Source: Chitinophagaceae bacterium (GTDB lineage Bacteria; Bacteroidota; Bacteroidia; Chitinophagales; Chitinophagaceae). From it: 64,000 nucleotides of DNA. This document shows, piece after piece, positions 20,649 through 30,803 of this stretch (position 1 is its first letter; each line of letters opens with the position of its first letter). The translations under genes and the position numbers were made by a program. The notes under the pieces were generated by a model. It did not search any database and was not told the DNA's origin. It worked only from the letters and a program-made list of their open reading frames with translations. The DNA is taken from the NCBI GenBank assembly GCA_016721385.1, contig JADKIE010000002.1:1-64000 (forward strand). The letters are read 5' to 3'.

Positions 20649-21677
20649 TTAATTTTAATAATTGCTTTATATGATTTTTCGCTTTCTTCAATATCAAAAT
20701 AATATCTATTTGGGTAAATAAGCTCTAATCGCCTTTTCAAATTGGCTATTCCGATTCCATAAAGTTTATCTTTTTGTTGTTGCCCTTTTTTATTTTCTAC
20801 AATAAAACTCAATTCATTATTAAAATTGAGCAATTCAATAATTAATGGAAATTCTGGATGTTTAAAATCTCCGTGTTTAAAAGCATTTTCAACTAATGGT
20901 ATTAGTAATAATGGAGCAATTTTTTCATTTTTATTTTTGTTATAAATATTTACAGCCAAAGGTATTTCATAATCAAACCGTAGTTTTGAAGTTCTATAAA
21001 ATTTTTAAGGTAGTCAACTTCTTCTGTAAGTAATACTTCCTTATTTTTTCATAAAGCATATATCGTAATAATGAAGAAAGTTGTTCAACTGCTTTGAGTG
21101 CCTTATCTGATTTATGGTAAATAAGCGAATAAATACTATTTAAGTTATTGAATAAAAAATGAGGGTTTATCTGAGACTTTAAATATTCTAATTCGGACTG
21201 ATGATTTTGCAATTCAAGCTCACTTTTTTCAACTTCTTTATAGCGGTTGCTTTGTAAAAAATAATAAACAATACCAAATGCAGTATAAGGGATGGAAAAA
21301 TATTTGTTGTCCTGCAAATAGTAAGACAAAGTTGTGCTTGGGTTATAGTTTTGAAATCCGAAAATGACAGGGCAAATGATTTCTTCTAAAAAATAGCGAA
21401 ATAATATTACTAACGGAATGCAAATCAAGATTAGAAAAAAAGCTGCTACTTGCTTTTTCCTTTTGCTACAAAACCAAAGAAAATAATACGAAGACAATGT
21501 ATATAAATAAAAAGATAAGGTTGTTGTAATTTTCAACCCAAAAGAAGTGGAATTTTTGAAAATGCCTTCAAAATAACCAAAAAAGCTTCCGTTATTTGCT
21601 CCTAAAGAAATACTCCAAATAAAATTGAACAGAATGAAATAAAGAAGGAGTTGTTTAAACTTAAATGGCATATGCAA
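20642..21677 (-). CDS. LytS-like sensor histidine kinase (frameshifted)
   Basis: Several N-terminal membrane spans (residues about 8-155), then the His_kinase (PF06580) block with the phospho-acceptor histidine in SQINPHFLFNNLNSI, and a HATPase end with the N-box LVENAFKHG and GIGIANLKRRLELIYP. An indel near 21010 breaks the frame; the pieces join to one kinase of about 345 residues. Its partner is the overlapping LytTR regulator. The signal sensed by the membrane part is unknown. A complete minus-strand two-component system inside a gene cassette is unusual. Confidence 0.88.
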
Positions 21678-21732
21678 ACTTACTACATAAGAAATAAAAT
21701 AATTAGAAATCGGTTTATAAATGATTGTAACG

Positions 21733-21795
21733 TCTGCAAACTACTAAATTTCATCTGCTAGTTTGTTTGCAGATAAATAAACTGTGTTAGCAGAT
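21733..21795. promoter_or_regulatory. Repeated half-sites between the kinase and the DUF5694 gene
   Basis: Four related half-sites TCTGC(A/T)A lie in the divergent gap: TCTGCAAAC (21733), ATCTGCTA (21753), then in reverse GTTTGCAGA (21765) and TAGCAGAT (21788). They form perfect inverted pairs of 9 and 8 bp. Probable binding sites for the adjacent LytTR regulator. Confidence 0.5.
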
Positions 21796-21844
21796 TAGAT
21801 TTATTATTACAAGTATTGGCAAGTATTTTTGAAATAAAAACAAA

Positions 21845-22723
21845 ATGAAATATTATACAATTGTTATTGTACTAACTTGTATCGCATTTTTAACTTTTAA
21901 AAAGCAATGTTATAGCCAAATTGACCCAGATAAAATATTACAGAAAAATAAAAAATACCCAAAATATTATTAGTTGGTTCTTGGCATTTTTAATTACTCT
22001 GATTTAGATGCTAATGTAACTAAAGAAAAGACCGCATTAATATTTATTCCAAACAAAGAAAAAGAATTAGAAGAACTCATTAATTATATTGCTGTGTTTA
22101 AGCCAACAAAAATAATGTTAGAATCGGGAGCTATTACAGGTTATTTAACCTACAATTTTAAAGAATGGAAAGCTGGTAAAACAAGATTATATGCAAGTGA
22201 AAGAAGCCAAATAGGCATTCGGTTAATGGATAAATTAAAACTGGATACCGTTTATGGTGTTGATGACGGTGCTTTACTAATGGATTTTCTTTATGACAGC
22301 ACCTTTAGAAGCACTCCTTACATAGATTCTATAACTAAACGGCATTACTTTGGAGGCAGCGACAGTATACAAAACAGATTTAAACAATTTTACGACTATC
22401 AAGACAAATATGAACTACACAACACTTTATTAGAGAGTTTTAAATATTTGAATTCCGATAAAGTGTTAAACAGGTACTTTGGGGCTTATATTGCTGGCGG
22501 ACAATTTACATCCATTGAAGATGAAGGTCCTGATGCTCTCTCAATGTTTTGGATGAATAGGAATTTGAGAATTTTTAGAAATATTCAACGTATTGAAACC
22601 TCAGGAGACGACAGGATTTTAGTATTATTTGGTGCTGGTCATATAGCCATATTAAAATGGTTGTTTGAATGTTCCCCAGAGTATCAAGTAGTGAAATTTG
22701 GTGATGTCTTGAAGAGTAAATAG
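21845..22723 (+). CDS. DUF5694-like (TraB/GumN-type) secreted protein (one frameshift)
   Basis: An N-terminal hydrophobic leader is followed by a frame change near 21975, after which the fold continues to the stop. Around the break the sequence reads KILLVGSWHFNY, a typical GTxHF-type opening of DUF5694 and TraB/GumN-like proteins, with a later LFGAGH motif near the C-terminus carrying the second conserved histidine. About 290 residues. Family function is unclear; TraB relatives are proposed metalloproteases. It diverges from the two-component genes in the same cassette, so it is their likely target. Confidence 0.7.
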
Positions 22724-22729
22724 CACTAC

Positions 22730-22927
22730 TGCTAACATTGGTATTGCCAATAGTGGGGCTGGACATTGAAACAATCAGCAGCGGTAATTCTGTTGTACTG
22801 CGGTTCGGGGCTCGACGAATAAAGCACAGCTTTAGTTCTTAATATTTAACTTTATCAAAAAGCCAGGCAGCGGTTCCGGCGGACGAATATAAAATTCCCC
22901 ACCATCGGCAATACCTGCCCGTTATAC
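22730..22927 (+). repeat. attC-like site 11
   Basis: 198 bp. Opens TGCTAAC, closes GTTATAC. Inner arms GGTATTGCC and GGCAATACC. Closes the three-gene cassette 19907-22921 (GTTAGCAGTA against TACTGCTAAC). Confidence 0.88.
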
Positions 22928-23487
22928 GCCATACGACTCAGCAATTTTTATAGTAATTTATTTTAGCAAAGTATTTTCGGTAGACGCAGTATTGACTTGA
23001 CCTAAAGTCCACATTTAGCTTAACATACATCGATTTTGCTTTTTTGTTTGTTTTTTGTTCATCTGTTTTTAATCTGCATTTTTCAGGTGGACTTTTGCTC
23101 AAGTCATTTGAAAACACAACAGAAAACAAACCTTGACAAAGAAAAAATAATTGACTAAAATCTCTAAATCGAACAACGTATAACAAAAAACAGTTTGCGC
23201 TTTTTGTTGCTCTTTTGGGTTTGACACAAACTGATTTTTTATTCCAAAACATTTTTGCAACTTCTCGGTTGGACAATTTGCAAGTATCAACCATTATTTT
23301 CGGCTTGACAATTTCCGCTTCAAGGGGACAAATTATAAACGCAAAATATCGTAATTTTTTTTCGTGTAGTTTTGATTGTTTGCTTTATATTTCCAAAACC
23401 GTTTTTGGTTTGACACAAAATAAAAAGTTGGTAATAACAAATATTATAGACTTATCGAAGCGAAGATCTACATATACTTTGCACGGC
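22928..23487. other. Cassette body related to 14404-14964, no sense gene
   Basis: Diverged relative of the cassette between sites 5 and 6, sharing the first 150 bases in order (TACGACTCA, ATTTTCGG, GTATTGACTTGAC, AAAGTCCAC) and the end (TTGGTAATAACAAATATTAT). The best frames are on the minus strand (22938-23294, 118 residues). A promoter, antisense or RNA role is possible. Confidence 0.5.
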
Positions 23488-23682
23488 GTATAACATTGGG
23501 TTTGTGCAATCGGTGGCGGACAAACTGCAATCAACCTTAGTTCGCTATGGTTCTGCTGTTCCGGCTGGACGTTTTCCAATTTCGCTTTTTGTTGGTAACT
23601 TCAACATATATTTTTATTTGGGCTGCGGTTATCGGCTGGACATTAGTAAATCCACCGTTGCACAAAGCCCTGCTCGTTAGCA
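23488..23682 (+). repeat. attC-like site 12
   Basis: 195 bp. Opens GTATAAC, closes GTTAGCA. Arms GGGTTTGTGCAATCGGTGG and CCACCGTTGCACAAAGCCC. Closes cassette 22922-23676 (GTTATACGCC against GGCGTATAAC). Confidence 0.88.
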
Positions 23683-23702
23683 GCTATATTTACGAGCATT
23701 TC

Positions 23703-24349
23703 ATGAAATCGAATTTAAAAAGACGATATTGGCTCTATCTTACAAGTTTAATAGTCTTAATTGCTTCAAACTCATGTAGTGAAAGCAAATATTTTCTTTT
23801 CAATAAAAAGTATTCATACTATAACGATTACTCTGATTCTGAAAAAGAAATTTATTACTTTAAAAATAAGATAGTTTTAGACTCTGTTATAGAACTATCA
23901 TCCAAAAAGGTTTTTGATGATTTTGTCTCGTTTAAACAAAATGAGGCAGCAAATACAAATTCTTTGCTCGTCGATCCCAGTTTTAATTTTTTGACACAAC
24001 TAAATCTAAACAAAATGCAAAATGGCTTGAATATCTAAAAACTCATAAAGGAGATTCTACTGAATTAAGTGAAGTTATTGTGAAAATGGCAAAACTCGTT
24101 AGTGGACTTCATCCCTTATTTCAGAATCAATTCAGAGAAAGAAGTGTTTTAGTTTCTGATGGCTCAATATACATTCCACTTAAGAAAATTATTCGTAACA
24201 ACTACTTAGGCGATGATACATATAGCTATCTTATTGTGTTTGCTCCGGACAAAACAAATATTGACAAAGTAAGGGCATTATACAATAACTATCCGCCTCT
24301 AAGAATTCTGACGGACTCTCTTTTGACAAATGAAACTGTAAAAAGATAA
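23703..24349 (+). CDS. Lipoprotein of unknown function (one frameshift)
   Basis: The lipoprotein leader ends IASNSCSES. The mature part is charged and aromatic-rich (SYYNDYSDSEKEIYYFK) and continues in a second frame after about 24005 (KWLEYLKTHKGDSTELSEV...) to 24349, giving about 215 residues. No domain recognised. It starts 27 bases inside its cassette and ends shortly before site 13, the usual layout here. Confidence 0.6.
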
Positions 24350-24380
24350 TTCGTGAAATTGAGCCCTGAAATAATACAGC

Positions 24381-24572
24381 TGCTAACAAGGGGTTTTGCT
24401 CAAGTGTGGCTTGACAAACAAACTTCAGCAAATTGCAAAGCTGGGCATTGGTTCTGGCTGGACAAACATTGTTCAACATTAGTTTTAACTTCATCAAAAT
24501 ATTTTTAATCAACAGCGGCTCGGGCGGACGGAATACTAATCCTACACCTGCGCAAAGCCCTGTTCGTTGTAC
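24381..24572 (+). repeat. attC-like site 13
   Basis: 192 bp. Opens TGCTAAC, closes GTTGTAC. Arms GGGGTTTTGCTCAAGTGTGG and CTACACCTGCGCAAAGCCC. Closes cassette 23677-24566 (GTTAGCAGCT against AGCTGCTAAC). Confidence 0.88.
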
Positions 24573-24595
24573 GCAATAATTTAACCTCTCATTTT

Positions 24596-25177
24596 ATGTG
24601 GCAAAACTTTGCAATGCTTGGTGACCAATATTTAGTTGCTTATAGTAGACTAGACGCACAAACAGTTCCAGTGACACTATTTACGGTTGGCACACGCTGC
24701 TGAGTTATACTTAAAAGCTACTGTTTTAAAAATAGACCCTGCATTTAACGTTTTAAGATTGGGGCATAAAATTGACGACATAATCAAAAAGGTTCAAGAA
24801 TTGGAACCATCCTTATTAACATCATATAATTTAAGGCCTGCTATTTACGAAAAATATATGAAAGGTCAATTAGTTACATTTGAACAATCGGCTGACCCAG
24901 ACTATGAAGAATATATAAAGAATCAAGAAATGTACTGGGTTTCAAAATTTCTCCTAGACTTAAAATATTTAGGAACTATACATAATCACTTCCTGAAACC
25001 TTTGGGATTTTCATAATGAGCTGCAACCCGTATTGGTTACATTTCTTTATTGAACTAAGAACTTTTTTAGGCTGGCCAATTGCTGACAATTTTTGACTTT
25101 ATAGGCCAAAGTCTTCAACAACCTTGTATTAATGAACAACAGCATTTTTCCTAAGCAATTTACATAAATCACTCTAA
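24596..25177 (+). CDS. HEPN-like protein, copy 2 (frameshifted)
   Basis: Duplicate of the gene at 19128 with near-identical bases. It has an extra base near 24690 (GGCACACGC against GGCCACGC) and missing bases near 24985, 25085 and 25146, whereas the A-run that breaks copy 1 is correct here. A frame merged from both copies is intact over the whole length, so both genes are probably functional and the breaks are sequence errors. Described under copy 1. Confidence 0.6.
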
Positions 25178-25182
25178 ACTGC

Positions 25183-25376
25183 GTACAACAAACGGTTTTG
25201 GGCAAGCGTGGCTGGACAAACTAATTTCAGCTAATAGCAACTCCGGTCTTCAGTTCTGGCTCGACGTTAAATTTTGAGCATTAGTTCTTAACTTCATCTA
25301 AACAAAATTATCAGCAGCGGTTCCGGGCGGACAGTTGGAAAATTCCACACCTGGCCCAAAGCCGCCGACGTTGGCA
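25183..25376 (+). repeat. attC-like site 14
   Basis: 194 bp. Opens GTACAAC, closes GTTGGCA. Copy of site 10 except for the bases beyond the crossover, which belong to the next cassette. Closes cassette 24567-25370. Confidence 0.88.
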
Positions 25377-25423
25377 GAAATATTATGAAAATATTACCGT
25401 AACAAATAAAATTTAAATTAATT

Positions 25424-26245
25424 ATGAATAAAATTTTGACAATTTTAAGCGTTTTAACAATCTCATTGGTGTATGGGCAAGAAAGTAAAAAATTTACGAA
25501 CGATGAAATTAATATAAAATTAGACTCAATTATGGTTGAAGCAAACTTGCTTTACCAATATGAAAAATCTGCTTGGATTTCAACAGATTTAGCAAATGAA
25601 AATAAGAAAATTAGAAAAAAATTTGGTGGTTTTTTAACATATAAATCAAATGACACAATAAAAACAATCATTTTTGATAAAGAACGAAATAAATGTATTG
25701 CTGAATATATATTTATCGATGATTTTAAAAAACCAAATAAAGAAATAATTGCTGAAAGAAACTTTACACTAACTGAACAAAATTTACAAAAAACAAAAGA
25801 AATAATTTTAGAACAACTTACCGATAAAAAATTTGACGTTGGAGTTCCAGAAGGTTTTAATTTAAACCCGATTTTAATTCCTGAAAATGAGAAATACAAA
25901 CTATATTTAATAACAGGTACAAGTCAATCAAATGTTATTCCGTTTGGAAATGATTATTTATTTCAAACAGACAAAAACGGAAAAATTGAATCGTGGAAAA
26001 GATTTCATTCAAGACTTATTCCAACTTATACAACAACTCCAAATGGTGGAAAAGTTACTGAAACTACACATAGTCATTTAAGAACAAATCCTTTTATTTC
26101 TGCAACTGATATTTGCACTTTTAAACTATATGGTAAACTATATGACTTAAATGAATTTTCAATTTATTCGCCAGCATTAGGAATTTATCTAAAATATAAT
26201 TTATCCAAAGACAAAGTAGAAATAGTAGAAATAGTAGAAAAATAA
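25424..26245 (+). CDS. Secreted protein of unknown function
   Basis: 273 residues with a signal peptide (ILTILSVLTISLVYGQ). The mature part has helical and beta stretches; the segment YLITGTSQSNVIPFGNDYLFQTDKNGKIESWKRFHSRLIP looks like the core, with several histidines (TTHSHLRTNP) but no recognisable metal-binding motif. It ends with a short EIVEIVEK repeat. I do not recognise the family. Single gene, frame intact, cassette 25371-26381, 5' leader of about 50 bases. Confidence 0.75.
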   Translation: MNKILTILSVLTISLVYGQESKKFTNDEINIKLDSIMVEANLLYQYEKSAWISTDLANENKKIRKKFGGFLTYKSNDTIKTIIFDKERNKCIAEYIFIDDFKKPNKEIIAERNFTLTEQNLQKTKEIILEQLTDKKFDVGVPEGFNLNPILIPENEKYKLYLITGTSQSNVIPFGNDYLFQTDKNGKIESWKRFHSRLIPTYTTTPNGGKVTETTHSHLRTNPFISATDICTFKLYGKLYDLNEFSIYSPALGIYLKYNLSKDKVEIVEIVEK

Positions 26246-26255
26246 AAAATACTTC

Positions 26256-26387
26256 TGCCAACAAGGGTTTTGCGTCAGGCGGGCTGACGTGCAAAATTGG
26301 AGCTTTGTGCTTCTAATGAACTTTAGTATTAAATTGAAACTTTGTGCTCCGAAACCCGCCCGAACGCAAAGCCCGAAACCGTTATGG
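26256..26387 (+). repeat. attC-like site 15 (short class)
   Basis: 132 bp. Opens TGCCAAC, closes GTTATGG. Arms GGGTTTTGCGTCAGGCGGG and CCCGCCCGAACGCAAAGCCC. Closes cassette 25371-26381 (GTTGGCAGAA against TTCTGCCAAC). Confidence 0.88.
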
Positions 26388-26566
26388 GCAAGTTTAAAAA
26401 GCAACACAGCAGACGGACACTAATAAATTTCAACCTTGACACTTCTTGACAATCATTCACGACCGACAAGAACCAAGAATAAAAAGTGGAGTCCAGCGAC
26501 CACTCCAAAAACGGGGCGACACCGAAAAGCCTTACGAGTAGGAAAATTTAAAATGGGAAAAATAAA

Positions 26567-27244
26567 ATGAAAAAAAATTTAGTAGAATTTATCGGGACAT
26601 TTTGGCTTGTATTAGGTGGTTGTGGGAAGTGCAATGCTAGCCGCAGGTTTTCCAAACGTAGGCATGGACTTCTTGGAGTTTCATTTGCATTCGGGTTAAC
26701 CGTTTTGACAATTGCGTATTCATTTGGACACATTTCAGGTGCCCATTTAAATCCAGCCGTTACTATTGGTTTATGGATGGGAGGCAGAATTACTTCAAAA
26801 GAAATTTTACCTTACATAGCCTCACAAGTAGCAGGAGGAATAGCGGCTGCAGCTGTTTTATATATTATTGTTACTGGAAACGGAAGCTCAATTGGAGACT
26901 TTGCTGCTAATGGGTATGGGGAACACTCCCCTGGAAAGTATAATATGCTTGCTGCCATTGTTACTGAATTTGTAATGACATTTATGTTTTTACTTGTAAT
27001 TTTAGGAGCAACGGATGAGAAGGCTCCAAAGGGATTTGCAGGCATTGCAATTGGACTTGCATTAACACTAATACACTTAATAAGTATCCCTGTGACAAAT
27101 ACTTCAGTTAATCCAGCAAGAAGTATCAGTCAAGCTGTTTTTGTTGGCGGCTGGGCACTTTCTCAACTTTGGCTATTTATTTTAATTCCAATTGCAGGTG
27201 CAGCGTTAGCAGGAATAGTATACAATTATTTTAAATCGGAATAA
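26567..27244 (+). CDS. aqpZ: Aquaporin Z-like MIP channel
   Basis: 225 residues and six membrane spans. Both NPA half-helices are present (HLNPAV near 66, SVNPARS near 184), with the GHISGAH and TNTSVNP surroundings of water-selective AqpZ. Residues about 19-32 (KCNASRRFSKRRH) do not fit the family; read one frame over they give SAMLAAGFPNVGM, exactly the AqpZ pattern, so two compensating indels lie between about 26625 and 26672. Passive water flow across the inner membrane. Single gene of cassette 26382-27440, preceded by about 180 bases. Confidence 0.9.
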   Translation: MKKNLVEFIGTFWLVLGGCGKCNASRRFSKRRHGLLGVSFAFGLTVLTIAYSFGHISGAHLNPAVTIGLWMGGRITSKEILPYIASQVAGGIAAAAVLYIIVTGNGSSIGDFAANGYGEHSPGKYNMLAAIVTEFVMTFMFLLVILGATDEKAPKGFAGIAIGLALTLIHLISIPVTNTSVNPARSISQAVFVGGWALSQLWLFILIPIAGAALAGIVYNYFKSE

Positions 27245-27251
27245 AACCAGC

Positions 27252-27446
27252 CCATAACATTGGGTTTAGCTAAAGCGGGGCTTGACATTGGAACTTCGGC
27301 AACAACTCATTATTGTGCATTGGTTCGGGCGGACGAATTACTAATAAACTTTTTCAACTAAATTTATCATCACAACTTTATTGGGCATTTGTTCGGGCGG
27401 ACACAGCAACATTTCCCCCGCCTTCGCTAAGCCCTGTTCGTTATAT
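27252..27446 (+). repeat. attC-like site 16
   Basis: 195 bp. Opens CCATAAC, closes GTTATAT. Arms GGGTTTAGCTAAAGCGGGG and CCCCCGCCTTCGCTAAGCCC. Closes cassette 26382-27440 (GTTATGGGC against GCCCATAAC). Confidence 0.88.
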
Positions 27447-27490
27447 GCCATTAAATACAACCACCCCAATAATTATAGAGAGATAGTGTT

Positions 27491-28100
27491 ATGACAAAAC
27501 GAATTATTACGACAGCTTTGCTTCTAGGTTTTGCGTTTTGCTCTTTTGGACAGAAAACAAGATTTGCTCAACTGGTTGAACAAATGTATTTTAATGTATT
27601 TGACAGAAATCCTAACAAGCAAATACAGCCTTTCTTAAAGAAGTATTTTCCTGACTTCTTAGGTTGGAATAAAAACGAAAATGCTGGTTGGGCTTACAAT
27701 CTAAAAGTAAGTGATAGTTCAAACATTGACACGACAGTTCATTCATTTATCTTTACTAAACACCAACTAGTAAGAACAAATTTTGTTAAAGGAAGACTGG
27801 ACTTTGAGTCACTTGAAAAGAAAGCGGACAAGCCATTAATTTCTGGTTGGACACTATACTTTTCCTTTGAAAATTACAATGATGCAATTATTTGCTTTGA
27901 TAGTATCTATAAAATCTTTGATACACTTAGCAAAGACAGAATAAACCTTTACACAAAACAATCGTAAAATAGCGCAACTCACAAACTACGACAAACTTTC
28001 TGACACAAATTGTGTGGAATTGGTTTTGGTTAAAGATGAATTAATTGACAACCGTTACAAACTTTATTTTTATTACGGGCGACACTACCACAAAGAATAA
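27491..28100 (+). CDS. Secreted protein of unknown function (one frameshift)
   Basis: Signal peptide ending FCSFGQ. The mature part carries a repeated aromatic pattern (VEQMYFNVFDRNPNKQ, LKKYFPDFLGWNKNENAGW). The frame changes near 27955 and continues as NRKIAQLTNYDKLSDTN to the stop at 28098, in all about 200 residues. No known domain. Single gene of cassette 27441-28293. Confidence 0.6.
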
Positions 28101-28104
28101 CGGC

Positions 28105-28299
28105 ATATAACATTGGTATTGCCAATAGTGGGGCTGGACGGAAGTACAATCAGCAGCAGTAAAAATCCAGGCTTCAGTTTGGCAGGACAAACAACGCTGA
28201 TCATTTATTCTTAACTTCATCAATATATTTTCAATCGGCAGTTGTTCCGGGCGGACGAATATAAAATCCCCCACCATCGGCAATACCTGCCCGTTATAT
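28105..28299 (+). repeat. attC-like site 17
   Basis: 195 bp. Opens ATATAAC, closes GTTATAT. Arms GGTATTGCCAATAGTGGGG and CCCCCACCATCGGCAATACC. Closes cassette 27441-28293 (GTTATATGCC against GGCATATAAC). Confidence 0.88.
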
Positions 28300-28525
28300 T
28301 GCAACCCTTACCAGATCTCATGCATCTCAATTTTCAAAGCTGCATGGTAGACTTTTAGTAAGCGGTTCACAAAAAGTATAACGATGACAATGAAAACTTT
28401 AATTAGTACTTTATCCTCTATGACTGTTAGCTACATACTCTTGCTTGCAGCCTTCATCCGTTTTCTATTGTGCATTTTTATTCATTTTAGCATCCTTCTA
28501 TTTTTTAACCCTAAACATAAAAACT

Positions 28526-30343
28526 ATGCACAAAAAAACAACTGCTAAAAAAAGGTTTAAAGTTTTATTACTTTACGCTTTACTACTCTCTGCTATTGTT
28601 TTCTCCTGTACCAAGTTGGACGTCTCTCCACCAACTCCACCACATGAGGTAAACTTTAGTCAAAAATTCTTTGAAACAAAAAAACCTGTACAACCTGTTG
28701 TACAAAATGCAATCAACCTGCTTAAAGCCGAAAATGAACGTACAAAGTTCGTTAACAAGCTTCCTAAAAATTGCGGGCTACCTATTTGGGATAAAATAGT
28801 TTTAGAAAAACCAACCTCAAATAATTTGGTTGAAGATTCTACAGTCAATTATATTATACCCCTAACAATTACAGATAGCAGTTTATCTTCTATCATCGTA
28901 GTAAAAAACGATACAAGTGGCGATACCCTGCAAATCGACTGCTATGTTACTAACGATTACCTTTATAACATAACGCATGGTACAAATGTTGATACTACTT
29001 TAGCTATGCATTATCTAAATGTATTCTTTTACATGGAAAATAAAGCTTTCGAAACTACTACTTTCTATCATATTCCTCCTAACTTATTCACTAATATTAC
29101 AACATTAGATGCGGATGGTAATAAGACAATTACTATAAAAGACGACACTACTTCTTCTTCCAACTACGCTCCTATTACATGGGTTTGTGTTGAGTATGTT
29201 TGCACTATTTGCTATGGCCATGACCCAGATTGCCCTTTAGGCGGACATTGGACTATATGCACACCAATCTACCCTAATGGTGGTGGGGGCACAGGCGGTA
29301 CAGGTGGTGGGGGAACTAGTGGCGGAGGCGGAACTGGTGGTGGGGGTAATGGCGGGGGCCCTACTGGCCCTACTGGCTGTAACGAAGCCTTTTACTCTTT
29401 TATGCCATGTAATCCGCCGCCGCCTGACCCTATAGATGAATATGGTTTTTTGCAATCAAGGAAAAACTATTTGACTAATTATCTTGCAAGTAACCCTTTT
29501 GGTTTACACCCTTGCGATAGCTTAGTTTTAGCACCATTAGGAGAATTTAACACTATGTATCAAAGAATAGCTCAATTCTTACCTAACCAATATGTTAGAA
29601 ATAGAGTAGATTCCATTAGAACAGTTGCCCCCAATTGGATTGTTGATAATTTCAATATACAATCCTTGGATGAAGCGTATGGGCCAACTGTAAATTGCGA
29701 TTTTTTCCCTCTAAAGGTTAATAGTTTACCAAGCGGTATGACCCCTAGAAGTTTTCTAGAATACTTTAGAACGCATATAAATGACTTTATCACTCCGCCC
29801 CAAGATGCTCACTTTTTTGCATATAGTGATGGTTCATTTAGCGATACATCTAAATGGAATTCCTCATACGAAACTTCATTAGGAGCATTAATGCATATTT
29901 ATATTAATCCCGATAATGGCACAGTTTTATTGTCAGATTATGAACAAATAATTAATGGTGCTACTGAAAAAAATAGGTTTAAATTTACCACAATGTCATC
30001 ACCTTTAGACCACGAGCATCCTGTCGCAGGCAATCGTGAATTTGGAATATATAATACAATAGCAAATCCTAATGAACTTACATTTTATACAATGGCAGTT
30101 GACAGAACTTGGGATATTTGGAACACTCTAGGTGAAGTAACATTCAATGGTTTCGAGCAAGCAGATGCTTTGTGGTTAAATGTTCAAGAAAATGTAAAAA
30201 ACTATATCAATTCACAGCCGGGAGGTAATGCTCAATTTTATTACAAACGGTCATATGGCTCTAGGCCTCAATGGGATGATGTAAAAGACTATTTGAAAGG
30301 GAATATATCTTTTGAAACCTTAAAACAAAGACTAGGATGTTAA
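28526..30343 (+). CDS. Large lipoprotein with glycine-rich linker, unknown function
   Basis: The ATG at 28526 is preferred over 28445 because it places a basic start and a lipobox (LLLSAIVFSC) correctly, giving 606 residues. The N-terminal domain (about 60-250) is beta-rich. A Gly/Thr linker (GGGGTGGTGGGG type, about 250-285) separates it from a C-terminal domain with PPQDAHFFAYSDGSF and DHEHPVAGNREFGIYN, whose histidines hint at a hydrolase-like active site. Similar two-part lipoproteins are common in Chitinophagales, but I cannot name a function. It overlaps the next gene by seven bases. Confidence 0.75.
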   Translation: MHKKTTAKKRFKVLLLYALLLSAIVFSCTKLDVSPPTPPHEVNFSQKFFETKKPVQPVVQNAINLLKAENERTKFVNKLPKNCGLPIWDKIVLEKPTSNNLVEDSTVNYIIPLTITDSSLSSIIVVKNDTSGDTLQIDCYVTNDYLYNITHGTNVDTTLAMHYLNVFFYMENKAFETTTFYHIPPNLFTNITTLDADGNKTITIKDDTTSSSNYAPITWVCVEYVCTICYGHDPDCPLGGHWTICTPIYPNGGGGTGGTGGGGTSGGGGTGGGGNGGGPTGPTGCNEAFYSFMPCNPPPPDPIDEYGFLQSRKNYLTNYLASNPFGLHPCDSLVLAPLGEFNTMYQRIAQFLPNQYVRNRVDSIRTVAPNWIVDNFNIQSLDEAYGPTVNCDFFPLKVNSLPSGMTPRSFLEYFRTHINDFITPPQDAHFFAYSDGSFSDTSKWNSSYETSLGALMHIYINPDNGTVLLSDYEQIINGATEKNRFKFTTMSSPLDHEHPVAGNREFGIYNTIANPNELTFYTMAVDRTWDIWNTLGEVTFNGFEQADALWLNVQENVKNYINSQPGGNAQFYYKRSYGSRPQWDDVKDYLKGNISFETLKQRLGC

Positions 30344-30702
30344 CAAATAAATTTGTAAGATATTTTATTAATCTGTTAAGTATCACCTCAATTGGAGTGA
30401 TATTATTTTTAGTTAGTAATTATATTATTAAAACTCACTTTACTAGTATCTTAAATAAATCTAACTACTATTCTGTAAATAACCCTATAAATATATATTT
30501 ATTACTAGTTTTAGTCATCTCGTCAATAGCAATTTTAATATACATATTGATTGCAGACAAATTGAACATAAAATTAATTTATAAATGTTTCTTGTCTGCT
30601 ACAGTTTTTTTAGTAATAATATTAACTATCTCTTTGTTCACATATAAAGTAAACCTTAATAACTTGATAGTTGTAAGAAACCTAACAAGTATTTTTTGTT
30701 AG
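30337..30702 (+). CDS. Small three-span membrane protein
   Basis: 121 residues, three hydrophobic helices (about 8-30, 48-70, 82-104), short loops and no recognisable motif. Its start overlaps the stop of the large lipoprotein, so the pair is translated together. An immunity or partner role is possible but unsupported. Its last codons form the left arm and loop of the terminator at 30681. Confidence 0.6.
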   Translation: MLTNKFVRYFINLLSITSIGVILFLVSNYIIKTHFTSILNKSNYYSVNNPINIYLLLVLVISSIAILIYILIADKLNIKLIYKCFLSATVFLVIILTISLFTYKVNLNNLIVVRNLTSIFC

Positions 30703-30709
30703 GTTTTTT
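30681..30709 (+). terminator. Rho-independent terminator overlapping a stop codon
   Basis: Stem CCTAACA/TGTTAGG followed by a T-run. The stop codon of the small membrane protein lies inside the hairpin. Confidence 0.8.
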
Positions 30710-30770
30710 AGTTCCTTTGATTGATAAAAAAGTAAAAAAGTACATCTTAAGAAAAAACAATTAATAAAAA

Positions 30771-30794
30771 GTCGGGGGTTCTCCCCCGACTTTT
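30771..30794. terminator. Bidirectional terminator
   Basis: GTCGGGGG-TTCT-CCCCCGAC stem with A-run before and T-rich sequence after. Confidence 0.8.
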
Positions 30795-30803
30795 ATCTTT
30801 TCC

